Shown: in pieces, positions 17,885 to 29,180 of the stretch
Layout: each line of letters starts with the position of its first letter
Position numbering within the stretch: position 1 is the first letter of the stretch
Origin: Domibacillus indicus
GTDB taxonomy: Bacteria; Bacillota; Bacilli; Bacillales; Domibacillaceae
DNA: 64,000 nt
Reading direction: 5' to 3'
Assembly (NCBI RefSeq): GCF_000970685.1
Contig: NZ_LAJB01000004.1
Coordinates: 1 to 64,000 of the forward strand
Translations under genes and position numbers: made by a program
Notes under the pieces: model-generated
Told to the model about the DNA's origin: nothing
The model's input: only the letters and a program-made list of their open reading frames with translations
Database searches by the model: none

Positions 17885-19420
17885 ATGACAATCGAATTGT
17901 GCAAAGTGCTGATTGTAGATGATGAACTTTTAATCAGACAGGGGATTAAGCATTATATCCAGTGGGAAGAGGAAGGCTTCGAGATTGTCGGCGAAGCGGC
18001 AAATGGACAAGAAGCGCTGTCAATGATTGAAGCTATGCATCCTCATATTGTAATGACAGACATTGTTATGCCTGTTATGGATGGAGAAGAACTGACAAAA
18101 ATTATTCGGACGATCTACCCTGAAATACAGGTCATCATCTTAAGCAGCTTTGGAGAATTCGATTACGTAAGGTCCACCTTTCAGCAAGGAGTGACGGATT
18201 ATATTTTAAAGCCTAAATTAGAAGGCACCTTGCTTTTGAAAGCGCTGCAAAACGCAGCCGCTAAAATTCCTTCTTTTCAGCTGGTTAAAACAAACCAGGC
18301 TGAAGAAATCTCAGCATTTGCTTATATAAAAAAATGGATGGCCGGTTATTGCGTGGAGACTGATAAAAAAGAAATACAAACAGCTTTTCCTTATCAAGCT
18401 TTTTTCATTTTGAATGCACAGTTTAAAAGGGGAATGGAGAAAAGCGGCGATTCAAAAGCAGCGGCACAGCAATACCTGCAGGAACATCTGCCTGATTCTC
18501 TCGTTTTTCTTATCCAATCCAGTGATAAAGAGGCGGGCTTTTTAATCAATATTGATTTCCTTCATGAAAAACATCTGTGGCTGTCAGCCGAGCAAATAGC
18601 CGCCAGACAGCCTGAATGGTCCTGGTCCGTCAGCCATCCATTTTTGGAAGTAAATCAAGTAAAGCATAGGTACGAGCAGCAAAGTGCTGCTTTAAAAAAA
18701 TATTTTTTTTACTTTCCGGACCAGACTTTTTTTCACTCTGACTGGCTTCCGCCAATCGAACCAGATAAATCATTCTTTCAAATAACAGCATTTACGGACA
18801 AAATTAAACGCCTGCAGTGGGACGATGCCATTGAGAATCTGCTCATGCATGTGGATAAATTATCAAAGGATTACACAAGTGATATTCAAGAATTTAAGCG
18901 GTTTTTAAGCAATATTATTTTTAATGTCACCCTATTGGCAGGAGATTTAGGCTATGAAAATACAAAGTTTAATAAAGATAAGTATGGCTGCTTTGCGTCG
19001 ATTGATAATGCAGATCGTGCAGATGAGGCGGTACGCCAATTAACAAATTTCTTAACAGATATGAAACAAACATTTCAGAGTCAGCCGGCCGGCAAACGGG
19101 ACCCGGGCATCAAAAAAATAATGAACTATATAGATCTGCATTACAATCAGCCATTAACCCTGACAGAAGTGGCTAACCATTTTCATTTTAACCCCTCCTA
19201 TTTCTCTACTTATTTCAGCACACACAGCCGTGAAGGGTTTAGCGAATATGTCACAAAAGTCCGGATTGAAAAAGCGGTCGACCTCCTTAAGCAAATGCAT
19301 ATTTCTGTTTCTGAAATAAGCGGAAAAGTCGGTTACACAGACCACAGTTATTTTTGCAAGGTTTTTAAAAAGATCAAAGGGATGTCACCCAGTACTTACC
19401 GGAAAAAATTTTTCTTATAA
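17885..19420 (+). CDS. YesN-type response regulator (REC + AraC HTH)
   Basis: 511 residues from ATG 17885 (GAGGGGGG upstream). The N-terminal receiver domain has acidic pocket DDE near residue 12 and phospho-acceptor Asp59 (MTDIVMP). A long middle region of unknown fold follows. The last 100 residues hold two AraC helix-turn-helix motifs (TEVANHFHFNPSYFS and ISEISGKVGYTDHSYF types). It is followed 15 nt later by its sensor kinase and then by a sugar ABC transporter and beta-galactosidase, so it most likely activates that operon. Confidence 0.9.
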   Translation: MTIELCKVLIVDDELLIRQGIKHYIQWEEEGFEIVGEAANGQEALSMIEAMHPHIVMTDIVMPVMDGEELTKIIRTIYPEIQVIILSSFGEFDYVRSTFQQGVTDYILKPKLEGTLLLKALQNAAAKIPSFQLVKTNQAEEISAFAYIKKWMAGYCVETDKKEIQTAFPYQAFFILNAQFKRGMEKSGDSKAAAQQYLQEHLPDSLVFLIQSSDKEAGFLINIDFLHEKHLWLSAEQIAARQPEWSWSVSHPFLEVNQVKHRYEQQSAALKKYFFYFPDQTFFHSDWLPPIEPDKSFFQITAFTDKIKRLQWDDAIENLLMHVDKLSKDYTSDIQEFKRFLSNIIFNVTLLAGDLGYENTKFNKDKYGCFASIDNADRADEAVRQLTNFLTDMKQTFQSQPAGKRDPGIKKIMNYIDLHYNQPLTLTEVANHFHFNPSYFSTYFSTHSREGFSEYVTKVRIEKAVDLLKQMHISVSEISGKVGYTDHSYFCKVFKKIKGMSPSTYRKKFFL

Positions 19421-19435
19421 GAAAAGAGGAGGCCG

Positions 19436-21205
19436 ATGGGGCGGATTTTAGAGAAATTTAATTACCATGGGTTATTTTTCAAAATGTTTTTAGTAATGGT
19501 GGCCAGTATTGTAGCCGTTTCTATTATCATTACCTACAGCACGATCCACATGTCGGAACGGCTCTTTCTTGACACTTTCAGCATTACAAATTCAAAAGTA
19601 ATTCAGCAGGTTAAATCAAACTTTGAAACATTCAGCAATTCGGCTGCAGCAGCGGCAAACGAAGTCCAGCAAAGCGGCACGATTAAAAATTATTTATCAA
19701 AAGACGATACCACTTCTTTGGAAATGTCAAAAGATTATTATAATACTCATGTTCAAATGGACCGGGCTCATTTGAACGTAGATGATTACGAATTAAGTAT
19801 TATGATTACTGGGATGAACGGAAGAAGTTTTTCAACAGACCGAAATTACTGGATGATTGATGAAGAAACGCTCGCTGCGCATGAAATCACCAGGAAAATG
19901 TATGCAGAGCCAAAAAAGCTGCTTTATCAATTAGAGCAGGAAAGTGCCTCTCCAATGATTGTCATTACAAAATCATTGATAGAACGGACAACAGACAGTA
20001 TATACGGCGCTTTTTATCTTTCCATAAAAGAAAGCGAATTTAAAAAGTTTTATTCCAGCTTTACAAGTGAAGGGAATGACATTCTTGTGATAAATTCCAG
20101 CGGCCAGATTCTCTCAAGCAACCGGCCGGAAATGATTGGCAGCACATCGGCTTTTCTTTTAAAGCAGGCGGAAGCTCTTGAAGAACAGGACGGTTACAAG
20201 GAGATTGCCTGGATGGAGACCAATCAAATTATGCTTGCAGAGTATCTCCCTGCTCTTGATATGCATATTGTCAATTTAATTGATAAAGAAAGTGTGCTGG
20301 ATAATCTTATTAATACCAAAACGATTGTATTCAGCAGCTTTGTCATTGTTCTCATTGCTGTCTCGATTGTTTTTCTTATATCCAGGCGCATGACAAAGTC
20401 TTTGTCCCGGCTTGTCAAACAGATTTCTTCTTTGCCAAAAAAGAATTTCGACCAGTATGTAACGGTTACCGGAAGCTACGAAACCAAACAGCTTGCCTAT
20501 GCTTTCAATGATATGCTGGACGAGCTTCATAATTATGTGGAGGAGCTGGTGCAGACTCAAAAAAAGCAGCGGAATGCTGAGCTGGCTGCACTTCAAAGAC
20601 AAATCAATCCTCACTTTCTTTATAACACGCTGACATCGGTAAAAATCATGGTGCAGCAGGGCCATAAAGAAAAAGCCGGAAACACAGTTAATGCCCTTAT
20701 TTCCCTTTTGCAGCACGCGACAGGAAACGTGCACGAAACCATTACGATAGAGGAGGAAATTGAGAATTTAAAAAGCTACGTTTTTATTAACCAGGTCCGC
20801 TACGGTGAGCGGATTCAGGTAAGCTATTTTATTGCACCTGACTGCAGCAGTCTGCATGTTCCAAAATTAATTATCCAGCCTTTTATTGAGAATGCTTTTT
20901 TCCATGCCTTCAATCAAAAATCGGAAGGGTTTATTCATATTATTATATTAAAGGAAGAAGATACATTAATTTGTGAGATTATTGATAACGGCGATGGAAT
21001 GCAGATAAAAAGCGGGCATTTTCTCCCTGACTCAAGGAGAAACCGCCAGTTATTCAGCGGAATCGGTGTGAGAAACGTACACGAGCGGATCAAGCTCTTA
21101 TATGGAGAAAAATACGGAGTGCATATTTCAAGCAACCCGGGCGCAGGAACCCACATCCGGTTAGTCCTGCCAGTTATAAGATCTGGGAATAATTCAAAAA
21201 TATAA
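19436..21205 (+). CDS. YesM-type sensor histidine kinase
   Basis: This 589-residue kinase has a membrane segment at about 16-38, an extracytoplasmic domain to about 290, a second membrane segment at about 295-318, a HAMP linker, then a His_kinase domain with phospho-acceptor His393 (NPHFLYNTL) and a HATPase with N-box IENAFFHAF and GxG motif GIGVRN. This layout is typical of kinases paired with YesN-type regulators that sense sugars, often with solute-binding proteins. GAGGAGG precedes the ATG. Confidence 0.9.
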   Translation: MGRILEKFNYHGLFFKMFLVMVASIVAVSIIITYSTIHMSERLFLDTFSITNSKVIQQVKSNFETFSNSAAAAANEVQQSGTIKNYLSKDDTTSLEMSKDYYNTHVQMDRAHLNVDDYELSIMITGMNGRSFSTDRNYWMIDEETLAAHEITRKMYAEPKKLLYQLEQESASPMIVITKSLIERTTDSIYGAFYLSIKESEFKKFYSSFTSEGNDILVINSSGQILSSNRPEMIGSTSAFLLKQAEALEEQDGYKEIAWMETNQIMLAEYLPALDMHIVNLIDKESVLDNLINTKTIVFSSFVIVLIAVSIVFLISRRMTKSLSRLVKQISSLPKKNFDQYVTVTGSYETKQLAYAFNDMLDELHNYVEELVQTQKKQRNAELAALQRQINPHFLYNTLTSVKIMVQQGHKEKAGNTVNALISLLQHATGNVHETITIEEEIENLKSYVFINQVRYGERIQVSYFIAPDCSSLHVPKLIIQPFIENAFFHAFNQKSEGFIHIIILKEEDTLICEIIDNGDGMQIKSGHFLPDSRRNRQLFSGIGVRNVHERIKLLYGEKYGVHISSNPGAGTHIRLVLPVIRSGNNSKI

Positions 21206-21266
21206 AGAAAGTACAAATATTTATCGAGAAATTGACAACCTTCTGAAGATAGTAATACTTTTTGTA

Positions 21267-21295
21267 AAGATCGTCCTAACGGTCTTTTTTTTCAT
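21267..21295 (+). terminator. Terminator after the two-component genes
   Basis: AAAGATCG pairs with CGGTCTTT (one G-U) around a short loop, followed by T8. It separates regulator genes from the transporter operon. Confidence 0.6.
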
Positions 21296-21317
21296 GGTGA
21301 TAAGATAAAACTGTAAA

Positions 21318-21331
21318 TAAAAGCGCTTACA
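21318..21331 (+). promoter_or_regulatory. CcpA cre-like site before the sugar transporter operon
   Basis: TAAAAGCGCTTACA is, on the other strand, TGTAAGCGCTTTTA, one mismatch from the cre consensus TGWNANCGNTNWCA. It lies 19 nt before the lipoprotein start, suiting glucose repression. Confidence 0.6.
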
Positions 21332-21349
21332 AAAAAGGAGGAGAAGTAA

Positions 21350-22636
21350 GTGAAAAAGGTATTGATGCTTTGTCTTTCCGCTGTTTTGTTTTTATCTGCC
21401 TGCTCATCATCGGATTCGGACTCATCTACTAGCGACGCAGGAGCAGACAGCAATAAAGTGACCATTTGGGCATGGGATCCAAACTTTAATATTGCCGCTT
21501 TGAATATGGCCAAAGAAATATACGAGAAGGAAAACCCGGATGTAGAAATTGAAATTATTGAAAATGCCCAGGCGGATATTGTCCAAAAGCTGAACACAGG
21601 ACTCAGCTCCGGCACCTCAAAAGGGCTCCCGTCCATCGTCCTGATTGAAGACTACCGGGCCCAAAGCTTCCTTCAGGCTTATCCGGATGCATTTTATGAA
21701 ATGTCAGGTGCATTTAATAAGGATGACTTTGCTGAATATAAAATTGCACCAACAAGTGTAGATGGAAAGCAGTACGGTCTTCCGTTTGATTCGGGGGTAA
21801 CGGGCCTTTATGTGCGGACGGATTATTTAAAAGAAGCGGGATATACACTGGATGATTTACAGGGGCTCGACTGGCAGCAATATATTGAAATTGGGAAGAA
21901 AGTAAAGGAAGCCACTGGAAAAGACATGATTACCCTGGACCCGAACGACCTGGGTCTTATTCGGCTCATGATTCAAACAGCAGGCTCATGGTACTTGGAG
22001 GAGGATGGTGTAACACCATCGCTGGCAGGCAACGAAGCATTAAAAGAAGCGTTTGAAATATACAAAGGCATGATGGATGCAAATATTGTCAAGCCAAATT
22101 CTGACTGGAGCCAGTTTGTTGCGAATTTTAATAATGGAGATATCGCTTCTGTTCCGACCGGAAACTGGATTACTCCTTCTGTGAAAGCGGAAGCGTCACA
22201 ATCAGGCAAATGGGCGGTCGCACCAATTCCTAAGCTGTCAGTGGAGGGAGCCGTAAATGCTTCGAATTTAGGCGGAAGTTCATGGTATGTATTAAATGGT
22301 GACAGTGCGGAGCAGGCAGCAGATTTTCTGGGTAAAACATTCGGGTCAAACAAGGAATTTTATCAGCAGCTTGTCACGGAAATTGGCGCTATCGGTACGT
22401 ATAAACCGGCTGCCGGCGGAGAGGCCTATGGAAAAGAGGATGAGTTTTTTGGAGGACAAAAGATTATCTCTGATTTTGCCGGCTGGACGGAAGAGATCAC
22501 CGGTTTAAACTATGGAATGCACACATACGCCATTGAAGATATTTTGATTGTTGAAATGCAGAACTATTTAAATGGCAAAAGCATTGATGATGTTCTGAGT
22601 GATGCCCAGGCACAGGCAGAAGCACAGTTAAAATAA
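21350..22636 (+). CDS. Sugar ABC transporter solute-binding lipoprotein
   Basis: GTG start with AAGGAGGAG upstream; 428 residues. A lipoprotein signal ends at lipobox LSAC (Cys18), then a Ser/Asp-rich tether and a family 1 extracellular solute-binding fold. It should capture an oligosaccharide outside the cell and deliver it to the two permeases downstream. The linked beta-galactosidase suggests a galactoside ligand. No ATPase gene is in the operon, as is usual for CUT1 systems that share an MsmX-type ATPase. Confidence 0.88.
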   Translation: MKKVLMLCLSAVLFLSACSSSDSDSSTSDAGADSNKVTIWAWDPNFNIAALNMAKEIYEKENPDVEIEIIENAQADIVQKLNTGLSSGTSKGLPSIVLIEDYRAQSFLQAYPDAFYEMSGAFNKDDFAEYKIAPTSVDGKQYGLPFDSGVTGLYVRTDYLKEAGYTLDDLQGLDWQQYIEIGKKVKEATGKDMITLDPNDLGLIRLMIQTAGSWYLEEDGVTPSLAGNEALKEAFEIYKGMMDANIVKPNSDWSQFVANFNNGDIASVPTGNWITPSVKAEASQSGKWAVAPIPKLSVEGAVNASNLGGSSWYVLNGDSAEQAADFLGKTFGSNKEFYQQLVTEIGAIGTYKPAAGGEAYGKEDEFFGGQKIISDFAGWTEEITGLNYGMHTYAIEDILIVEMQNYLNGKSIDDVLSDAQAQAEAQLK

Positions 22637-22644
22637 CACCGGGG

Positions 22645-22690
22645 AAAAACATCCCTGCCTATTGCGAAAATGCTGCAGGGGTGTTTTTCT
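22645..22690 (+). terminator. Intercistronic hairpin/attenuator
   Basis: AACATCCCTGC pairs with GCAGGGGTGTT (one G-U) and is followed by a T-rich run. It lies between the binding-protein gene and the permeases, where partial termination would give more binding protein than permease. Confidence 0.6.
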
Positions 22691-22716
22691 TTTCAAAAAA
22701 GCGAGGGGTGAGAAGA

Positions 22717-23652
22717 ATGAACAGCAAAACAAAAGGTACGATGGCCGGATCGTCTTTATTTCCGGGAAAGCTTTCGATAAACAGCCGGACAAAAAGTACA
22801 TTCATCGGCTGGTCGTTTGTCATAACGGCCGTTATCATGATATGCACCTTTTATTTTTATCCAATGATCCAGGCACTTATATTGTCTTTTCAGTCCGGAA
22901 CCGGGACGAATTTAACCTTTGTGGGGTTTAATAACTATACAAGGCTGCTATCGGACAGCACATTTATAACCGCTGTAAAAAACACATTTATTTATTTGAT
23001 TGTCCAGGTTCCTATTATGATTATCCTTGCGCTTTTTTTGTCTGTTCTCTTAAATGACCGCACCTTGAAATGGAAGGGGATTTACCGGACGGCCATTTTT
23101 CTGCCGGCAGTCACCTCTCTTGTTGCGTATTCGGTTATTTTTAAATATTTATTCTCAAATGATGGCCTAGTAAACACAATGCTGCTGAAATTTTCCATTG
23201 TGCCGGAAGCAGTCAACTGGCTGACCGATCCTTTTTGGGCAAAAATTACGATTATTATTGCCATAACCTGGCGGTGGACCGGCTACAACATGATTTTTTA
23301 TTTATCCGCTCTCCAAAATGTCGACCAGGCTATTTATGAAGCAGCAAAAATAGATGGCGCTTCGGCTGTACAGCAATTTTTTAAAATTACGATTCCCATG
23401 CTGAAGCCCATCATCTTATTTACCTCTATTACATCGACAATCGGTACACTGCAGCTGTTTGACGAGATTATGAATATTACAAAAGGCGGCCCGGGAAACG
23501 CGACAACGTCCATTTCACAGTATATTTATAACTTGTCATTTAAATATACGCCGGACTTCGGCTACGCAGCGACTGTTTCGTACTTTATTGTTATTTTGAT
23601 TGTTGTTTTTTCCATTATCCAATTTAAAGCAGCAGGTGATCGGAATGGTTAA
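22717..23652 (+). CDS. Sugar ABC transporter permease (MalF/LacF type)
   Basis: The ATG at 22717 follows GAGGGGTGAG. The 311-residue product has six predicted membrane segments and an EAAxxDGA cytoplasmic loop (EAAKIDGAS near residue 215) that contacts the ATPase in CUT1 importers. It overlaps the second permease by 8 nt. Confidence 0.9.
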   Translation: MNSKTKGTMAGSSLFPGKLSINSRTKSTFIGWSFVITAVIMICTFYFYPMIQALILSFQSGTGTNLTFVGFNNYTRLLSDSTFITAVKNTFIYLIVQVPIMIILALFLSVLLNDRTLKWKGIYRTAIFLPAVTSLVAYSVIFKYLFSNDGLVNTMLLKFSIVPEAVNWLTDPFWAKITIIIAITWRWTGYNMIFYLSALQNVDQAIYEAAKIDGASAVQQFFKITIPMLKPIILFTSITSTIGTLQLFDEIMNITKGGPGNATTSISQYIYNLSFKYTPDFGYAATVSYFIVILIVVFSIIQFKAAGDRNG

Positions 23653-24469
23653 ACTAAAAAGAATAGCCGTTTATGTTTTTTTAACAGCAGCCGCTCTTGT
23701 TTCCGTTTTTCCTATTGTGTGGATGGTTGTCAGCGCAACAAATCAATCAGTGGAGGTAACGAAAGGAAGGCTTATCCCGGGAGCGTATGCGGCTGAGAAT
23801 TTTTCGAATTTAATTCAAACGATTGATTTAGTGCCGGCTCTTATAAACTCGATGAAAGTCTCCATTTCTACAACCGTTTTGTCATTGCTGATTGCATCCC
23901 TGGCAGGGTACGGATTTGAAATATATAAAAGCCGGGCAAAGAACATTGTATTCAATATTCTGCTTCTATCCATGATGATTCCATTTGCTTCTCTAATGGT
24001 GCCGCTTTACCGGATGTTTGGTTCCATCTCGCAAACCATTCCGGCCATTGGGATTGACACGCTGACATCAGCCGTTCTTCCTACAGTCACCACAGCTTTT
24101 TTAATCTTTTTCTTTCGGCAAAGCACTAAAATGTTTCCAAAAGAACTGGTAGAAGCGGGACGAATAGACGGATTAAGCGAAATTGGCGTGTTTTTCAGAA
24201 TTTATGTTCCAACAATGAAAACGACCTATGCGGCAGCAGCCATTATTACCTTTATGGCAAGCTGGAACAATTATTTATGGCCGCTTGTTGTCCTGCAGTC
24301 GCCGGAGAAAATGACCATTCCTCTTCTTATTTCAAATTTAGGATCAAGCTATTCGCCGGATTACGGCATTATTATGATGGCAATTGTGATTGCCACCTTT
24401 CCGACCGCTCTCGTATTCTTTTTAATGCAAAAATATTTTGTGGCAGGTATGATGGGATCAGTAAAATAA
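23645..24469 (+). CDS. Sugar ABC transporter permease (MalG/LacG type)
   Basis: 274 residues from ATG 23645 inside the end of the previous gene. It has six predicted membrane segments and the ATPase-contact loop EAGRIDGLS near residue 175. It is the second half of the CUT1 channel; the operon continues to the beta-galactosidase 22 nt later. Confidence 0.9.
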   Translation: MVKLKRIAVYVFLTAAALVSVFPIVWMVVSATNQSVEVTKGRLIPGAYAAENFSNLIQTIDLVPALINSMKVSISTTVLSLLIASLAGYGFEIYKSRAKNIVFNILLLSMMIPFASLMVPLYRMFGSISQTIPAIGIDTLTSAVLPTVTTAFLIFFFRQSTKMFPKELVEAGRIDGLSEIGVFFRIYVPTMKTTYAAAAIITFMASWNNYLWPLVVLQSPEKMTIPLLISNLGSSYSPDYGIIMMAIVIATFPTALVFFLMQKYFVAGMMGSVK

Positions 24470-24491
24470 TATTCAGATAGGAGTACGATAA

Positions 24492-27479
<2,988 letters not shown>

Positions 27480-27480
27480 A

Positions 27481-27960
27481 ATGGTGAAAACAGCCGATTT
27501 ATGTGATGATCACGCGGATAAGCTGACGCTTGTCCGTCTGGAAATGAAGTCGTACGGAGGGAAGAAACAATTTGACGGCCCGATTTCAACGGTAAAAGTG
27601 TTTGAAGACAATGTGCTGGTAAAGCAGGCCCTGCAAACAATTCCAGAAGGGCATGTTTTAGTCGTGGATGGAGGCGGTTCAAAAAACTGCGCGCTCATCG
27701 GGGATATGCTTGGTGCTATTGCGGAGGAGCGCAAGCTTGCCGGTATTATTGTAAACGGCTGCGTTCGAGACACAGCAGAGCTGGGCACGCAGAATATCGG
27801 CGTTCTGGCCCTTGGCAGCAATCCATTTAAAAGCATTAAAAAAGGTGAAGGAGAAGCAGGCATTCCTGTTACATTTGGCGGAGCAGAATTTGTGCCCGGG
27901 CAGCACGTATATGCTGATGAAGATGGAATCGTTTTAGCCAGGCAGAAAATAACGCAATAA
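27481..27960 (+). CDS. RraA family protein
   Basis: 159 residues from ATG 27481 (GGGGGAG upstream), 1 nt after lacZ. The family fold is shown by VVDGGGSKNCALIGDM and the GCVRDTAEL stretch. The RraA superfamily includes RNase E inhibitors of E. coli and 4-hydroxy-4-methyl-2-oxoglutarate/oxaloacetate aldolases. Bacilli lack RNase E, so RNase regulation is unlikely here, and an aldolase-type or unknown activity is more plausible. Its position at the end of the beta-galactoside operon does not explain its role. Confidence 0.78.
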   Translation: MVKTADLCDDHADKLTLVRLEMKSYGGKKQFDGPISTVKVFEDNVLVKQALQTIPEGHVLVVDGGGSKNCALIGDMLGAIAEERKLAGIIVNGCVRDTAELGTQNIGVLALGSNPFKSIKKGEGEAGIPVTFGGAEFVPGQHVYADEDGIVLARQKITQ

Positions 27961-27964
27961 AGAA

Positions 27965-27988
27965 AAGCACGCGGAAGTCCGCGTGCTT
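27965..27988 (+). terminator. rraA terminator hairpin, separated from its T tract
   Basis: AAGCACGCGG pairs with CCGCGTGCTT. The T run that should follow is missing because a repeat element starts at 27989. A near-copy of the hairpin with T tract lies at 28543-28569. Confidence 0.7.
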
Positions 27989-28540
27989 CAGCTTGTGGAC
28001 AATGTCATTTACTTCATAATGGAACAAATGATTTTACCTATTGTTTCTCAAAGAAAGCGTACGAGAACAGCGCTTAGCCTGGGTAAGTGAAGCGACAGTC
28101 GCGGGGCTGCGCGTTCCATGGGGCAGGCGCTGAGCTCGCCTCCGCCTGCCGGCTCCACCGATCTCAGCTGCCCGCTGGTCCCATAGGAGTCTACGCCCCG
28201 CGCTTGCCGCTTTTGTGGGGAAGAGAAACAGCAGGATTTGCTTTTCTTTTTCCGTTAAAAGCAATAAAGGGCTATTGGTTATTTATAGCTGTTTTTTCTA
28301 AAACGGATCGAGCGGAGGGCAGCCGGCGGAGACTCCCGCAGGACGAGCGGACAGGCTGAAACAGGCAGCGCGCAGCGATGGCTGGTTTAGCGTTCGCCCT
28401 GCAGGAAAGCGCAGCCGGCAGACTGCAGCCCCTGACACTGCTTTTAGAAGAAAACAGCCCATTTCTAGCCCATAAAAAGAAGACGATTTTAGCCCGAAAA
28501 CGGTATATCTTCTTAAGGATTTTCTTTTTCAATATAATCA
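27989..28540. mobile_element. Terminator-embedded non-coding element, copy 1 (composite)
   Basis: Fills most of the 611-bp gap between rraA and the next gene. The first 107 bp (27989-28095) match 54912-55018 without gaps at 98 of 107 positions. The left end is CAGCTTGTGGACAA. The middle is G+C-rich and folds strongly: GCGGGGC (28101-28107) with GCCCCGC (28195-28201), enclosing GGCAGGCG (28122-28129) with CGCCTGCC (28143-28150). A second G+C-rich block lies around 28310-28430. No terminal repeat is seen at the right end, so this copy is probably truncated or has a second repeat fused to it. It is bounded by duplicated terminator hairpins. Confidence 0.6.
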
Positions 28541-28575
28541 AAAAGCACACGGAAGTCCGCGTGCTTTTTGATTAT
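28530..28575. terminator. Terminator copy 2, serving the 58-residue gene
   Basis: AATCAAAAAGCAC...GTGCTTTTTGATT is a long near-perfect palindrome at 28537-28572. On the minus strand it directly follows the stop of the small gene. Its 24-bp core (28543-28566) differs from 27965-27988 at one base. Confidence 0.75.
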
Positions 28576-28748
28576 AATTTTTCATCATGTGAGTGATCTC
28601 GTGGGTTAATAAAGCTGTCATGGTCGTCAGGAAGTTTGTCAATCCGGTGGGAATCAGCTGAATCAAAAGAGCCGCGTATAAAGTAAATAAGAATTAAGCC
28701 GATCGCGATAAGAATAGCAAAAAGCAAAAAGACCGTTAAACCGTCCAC
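28572..28748 (-). CDS. Small single-pass membrane protein (58 aa)
   Basis: Start GTG at 28748, with GGAGGCGG 6 nt upstream. The product starts MDGLTVFLLF, has one hydrophobic segment at about 4-24, then a positively charged Arg25 and an acidic, His-rich cytoplasmic tail ending HSHDEKL. I do not recognise a family. Evidence for coding: good SD, a clean membrane segment with a charged flank, and a terminator directly after the stop. It is below the usual ORF size cut-off, so it is easily missed. It is divergent from the cobalamin riboswitch operon and could be linked to it or be independent. Confidence 0.65.
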   Translation of the reverse strand: MDGLTVFLLFAILIAIGLILIYFIRGSFDSADSHRIDKLPDDHDSFINPRDHSHDEKL

Positions 28749-28863
28749 TTCAATCCGCCTCCTCTATTTACCTCTTCCACTTATTTTATACAATAAACCT
28801 CTTTTTCAGCACTACTATAAAACTGAATTTTCTAAAAATAAACATTCTCTCTTCATTTTTGTG

Positions 28864-28869
28864 TATAAT
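28864..28869 (+). promoter_or_regulatory. Probable -10 of the cobalamin operon
   Basis: TATAAT just upstream of the riboswitch. The -35 region is weak. Confidence 0.45.
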
Positions 28870-28889
28870 AACCCATGATAGAGAACATG

Positions 28890-29153
28890 TATATGAAACA
28901 ATTCGGGTGAAGCTGCTTTCGGCAGTTTCTTAAAAGGGAAGCTGGTGAAAATCCAGCGCGGTCCCGCCACTGTAAATGGGAGCGAACGACAGACTTGCCA
29001 CTGTGCGCCACGCATGGGAAGGCGTCGTTTGCGATGAACATGAGCCAGGAGACCTGCCCGGTTGGTACACCAGGAGCCTGCGCGGATAGGTGGTGTGAAA
29101 AAAGCGGAATTCCGGTTTTTCACGCACCTTTACGCCTGTAAAGGTGTTTTTTT
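28890..29153 (+). promoter_or_regulatory. Cobalamin riboswitch with terminator
   Basis: Conserved blocks are AGGGAAGCTGGTGAAAATC, GCGGTCCCGCCACTGTAA, GGGAGCGAA and the B12 box GAGCCAGGAGACCTGCC (about 29042-29058). A stem GTGAAAAA/TTTTTCAC (29095-29123) is followed by a terminator CACCTTTAC/GTAAAGGTG with T7 (29125-29153). It leads the 13-gene corrinoid operon; adenosylcobalamin binding should reduce its transcription. Confidence 0.95.
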
Positions 29154-29180
29154 ATGTTCTAAAAAAAGGAGGAAATACAT

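Noticed and set aside
27481-27960. RNase E inhibitor
   Set aside because: Bacilli lack RNase E, so the RraA name should not be read as that function.
28034-28359. Open frames on both strands in the G+C-rich part of element copy 1
   Set aside because: No SD, no recognisable protein, and the sequence is dominated by self-complementary arms. Better read as structured non-coding DNA.
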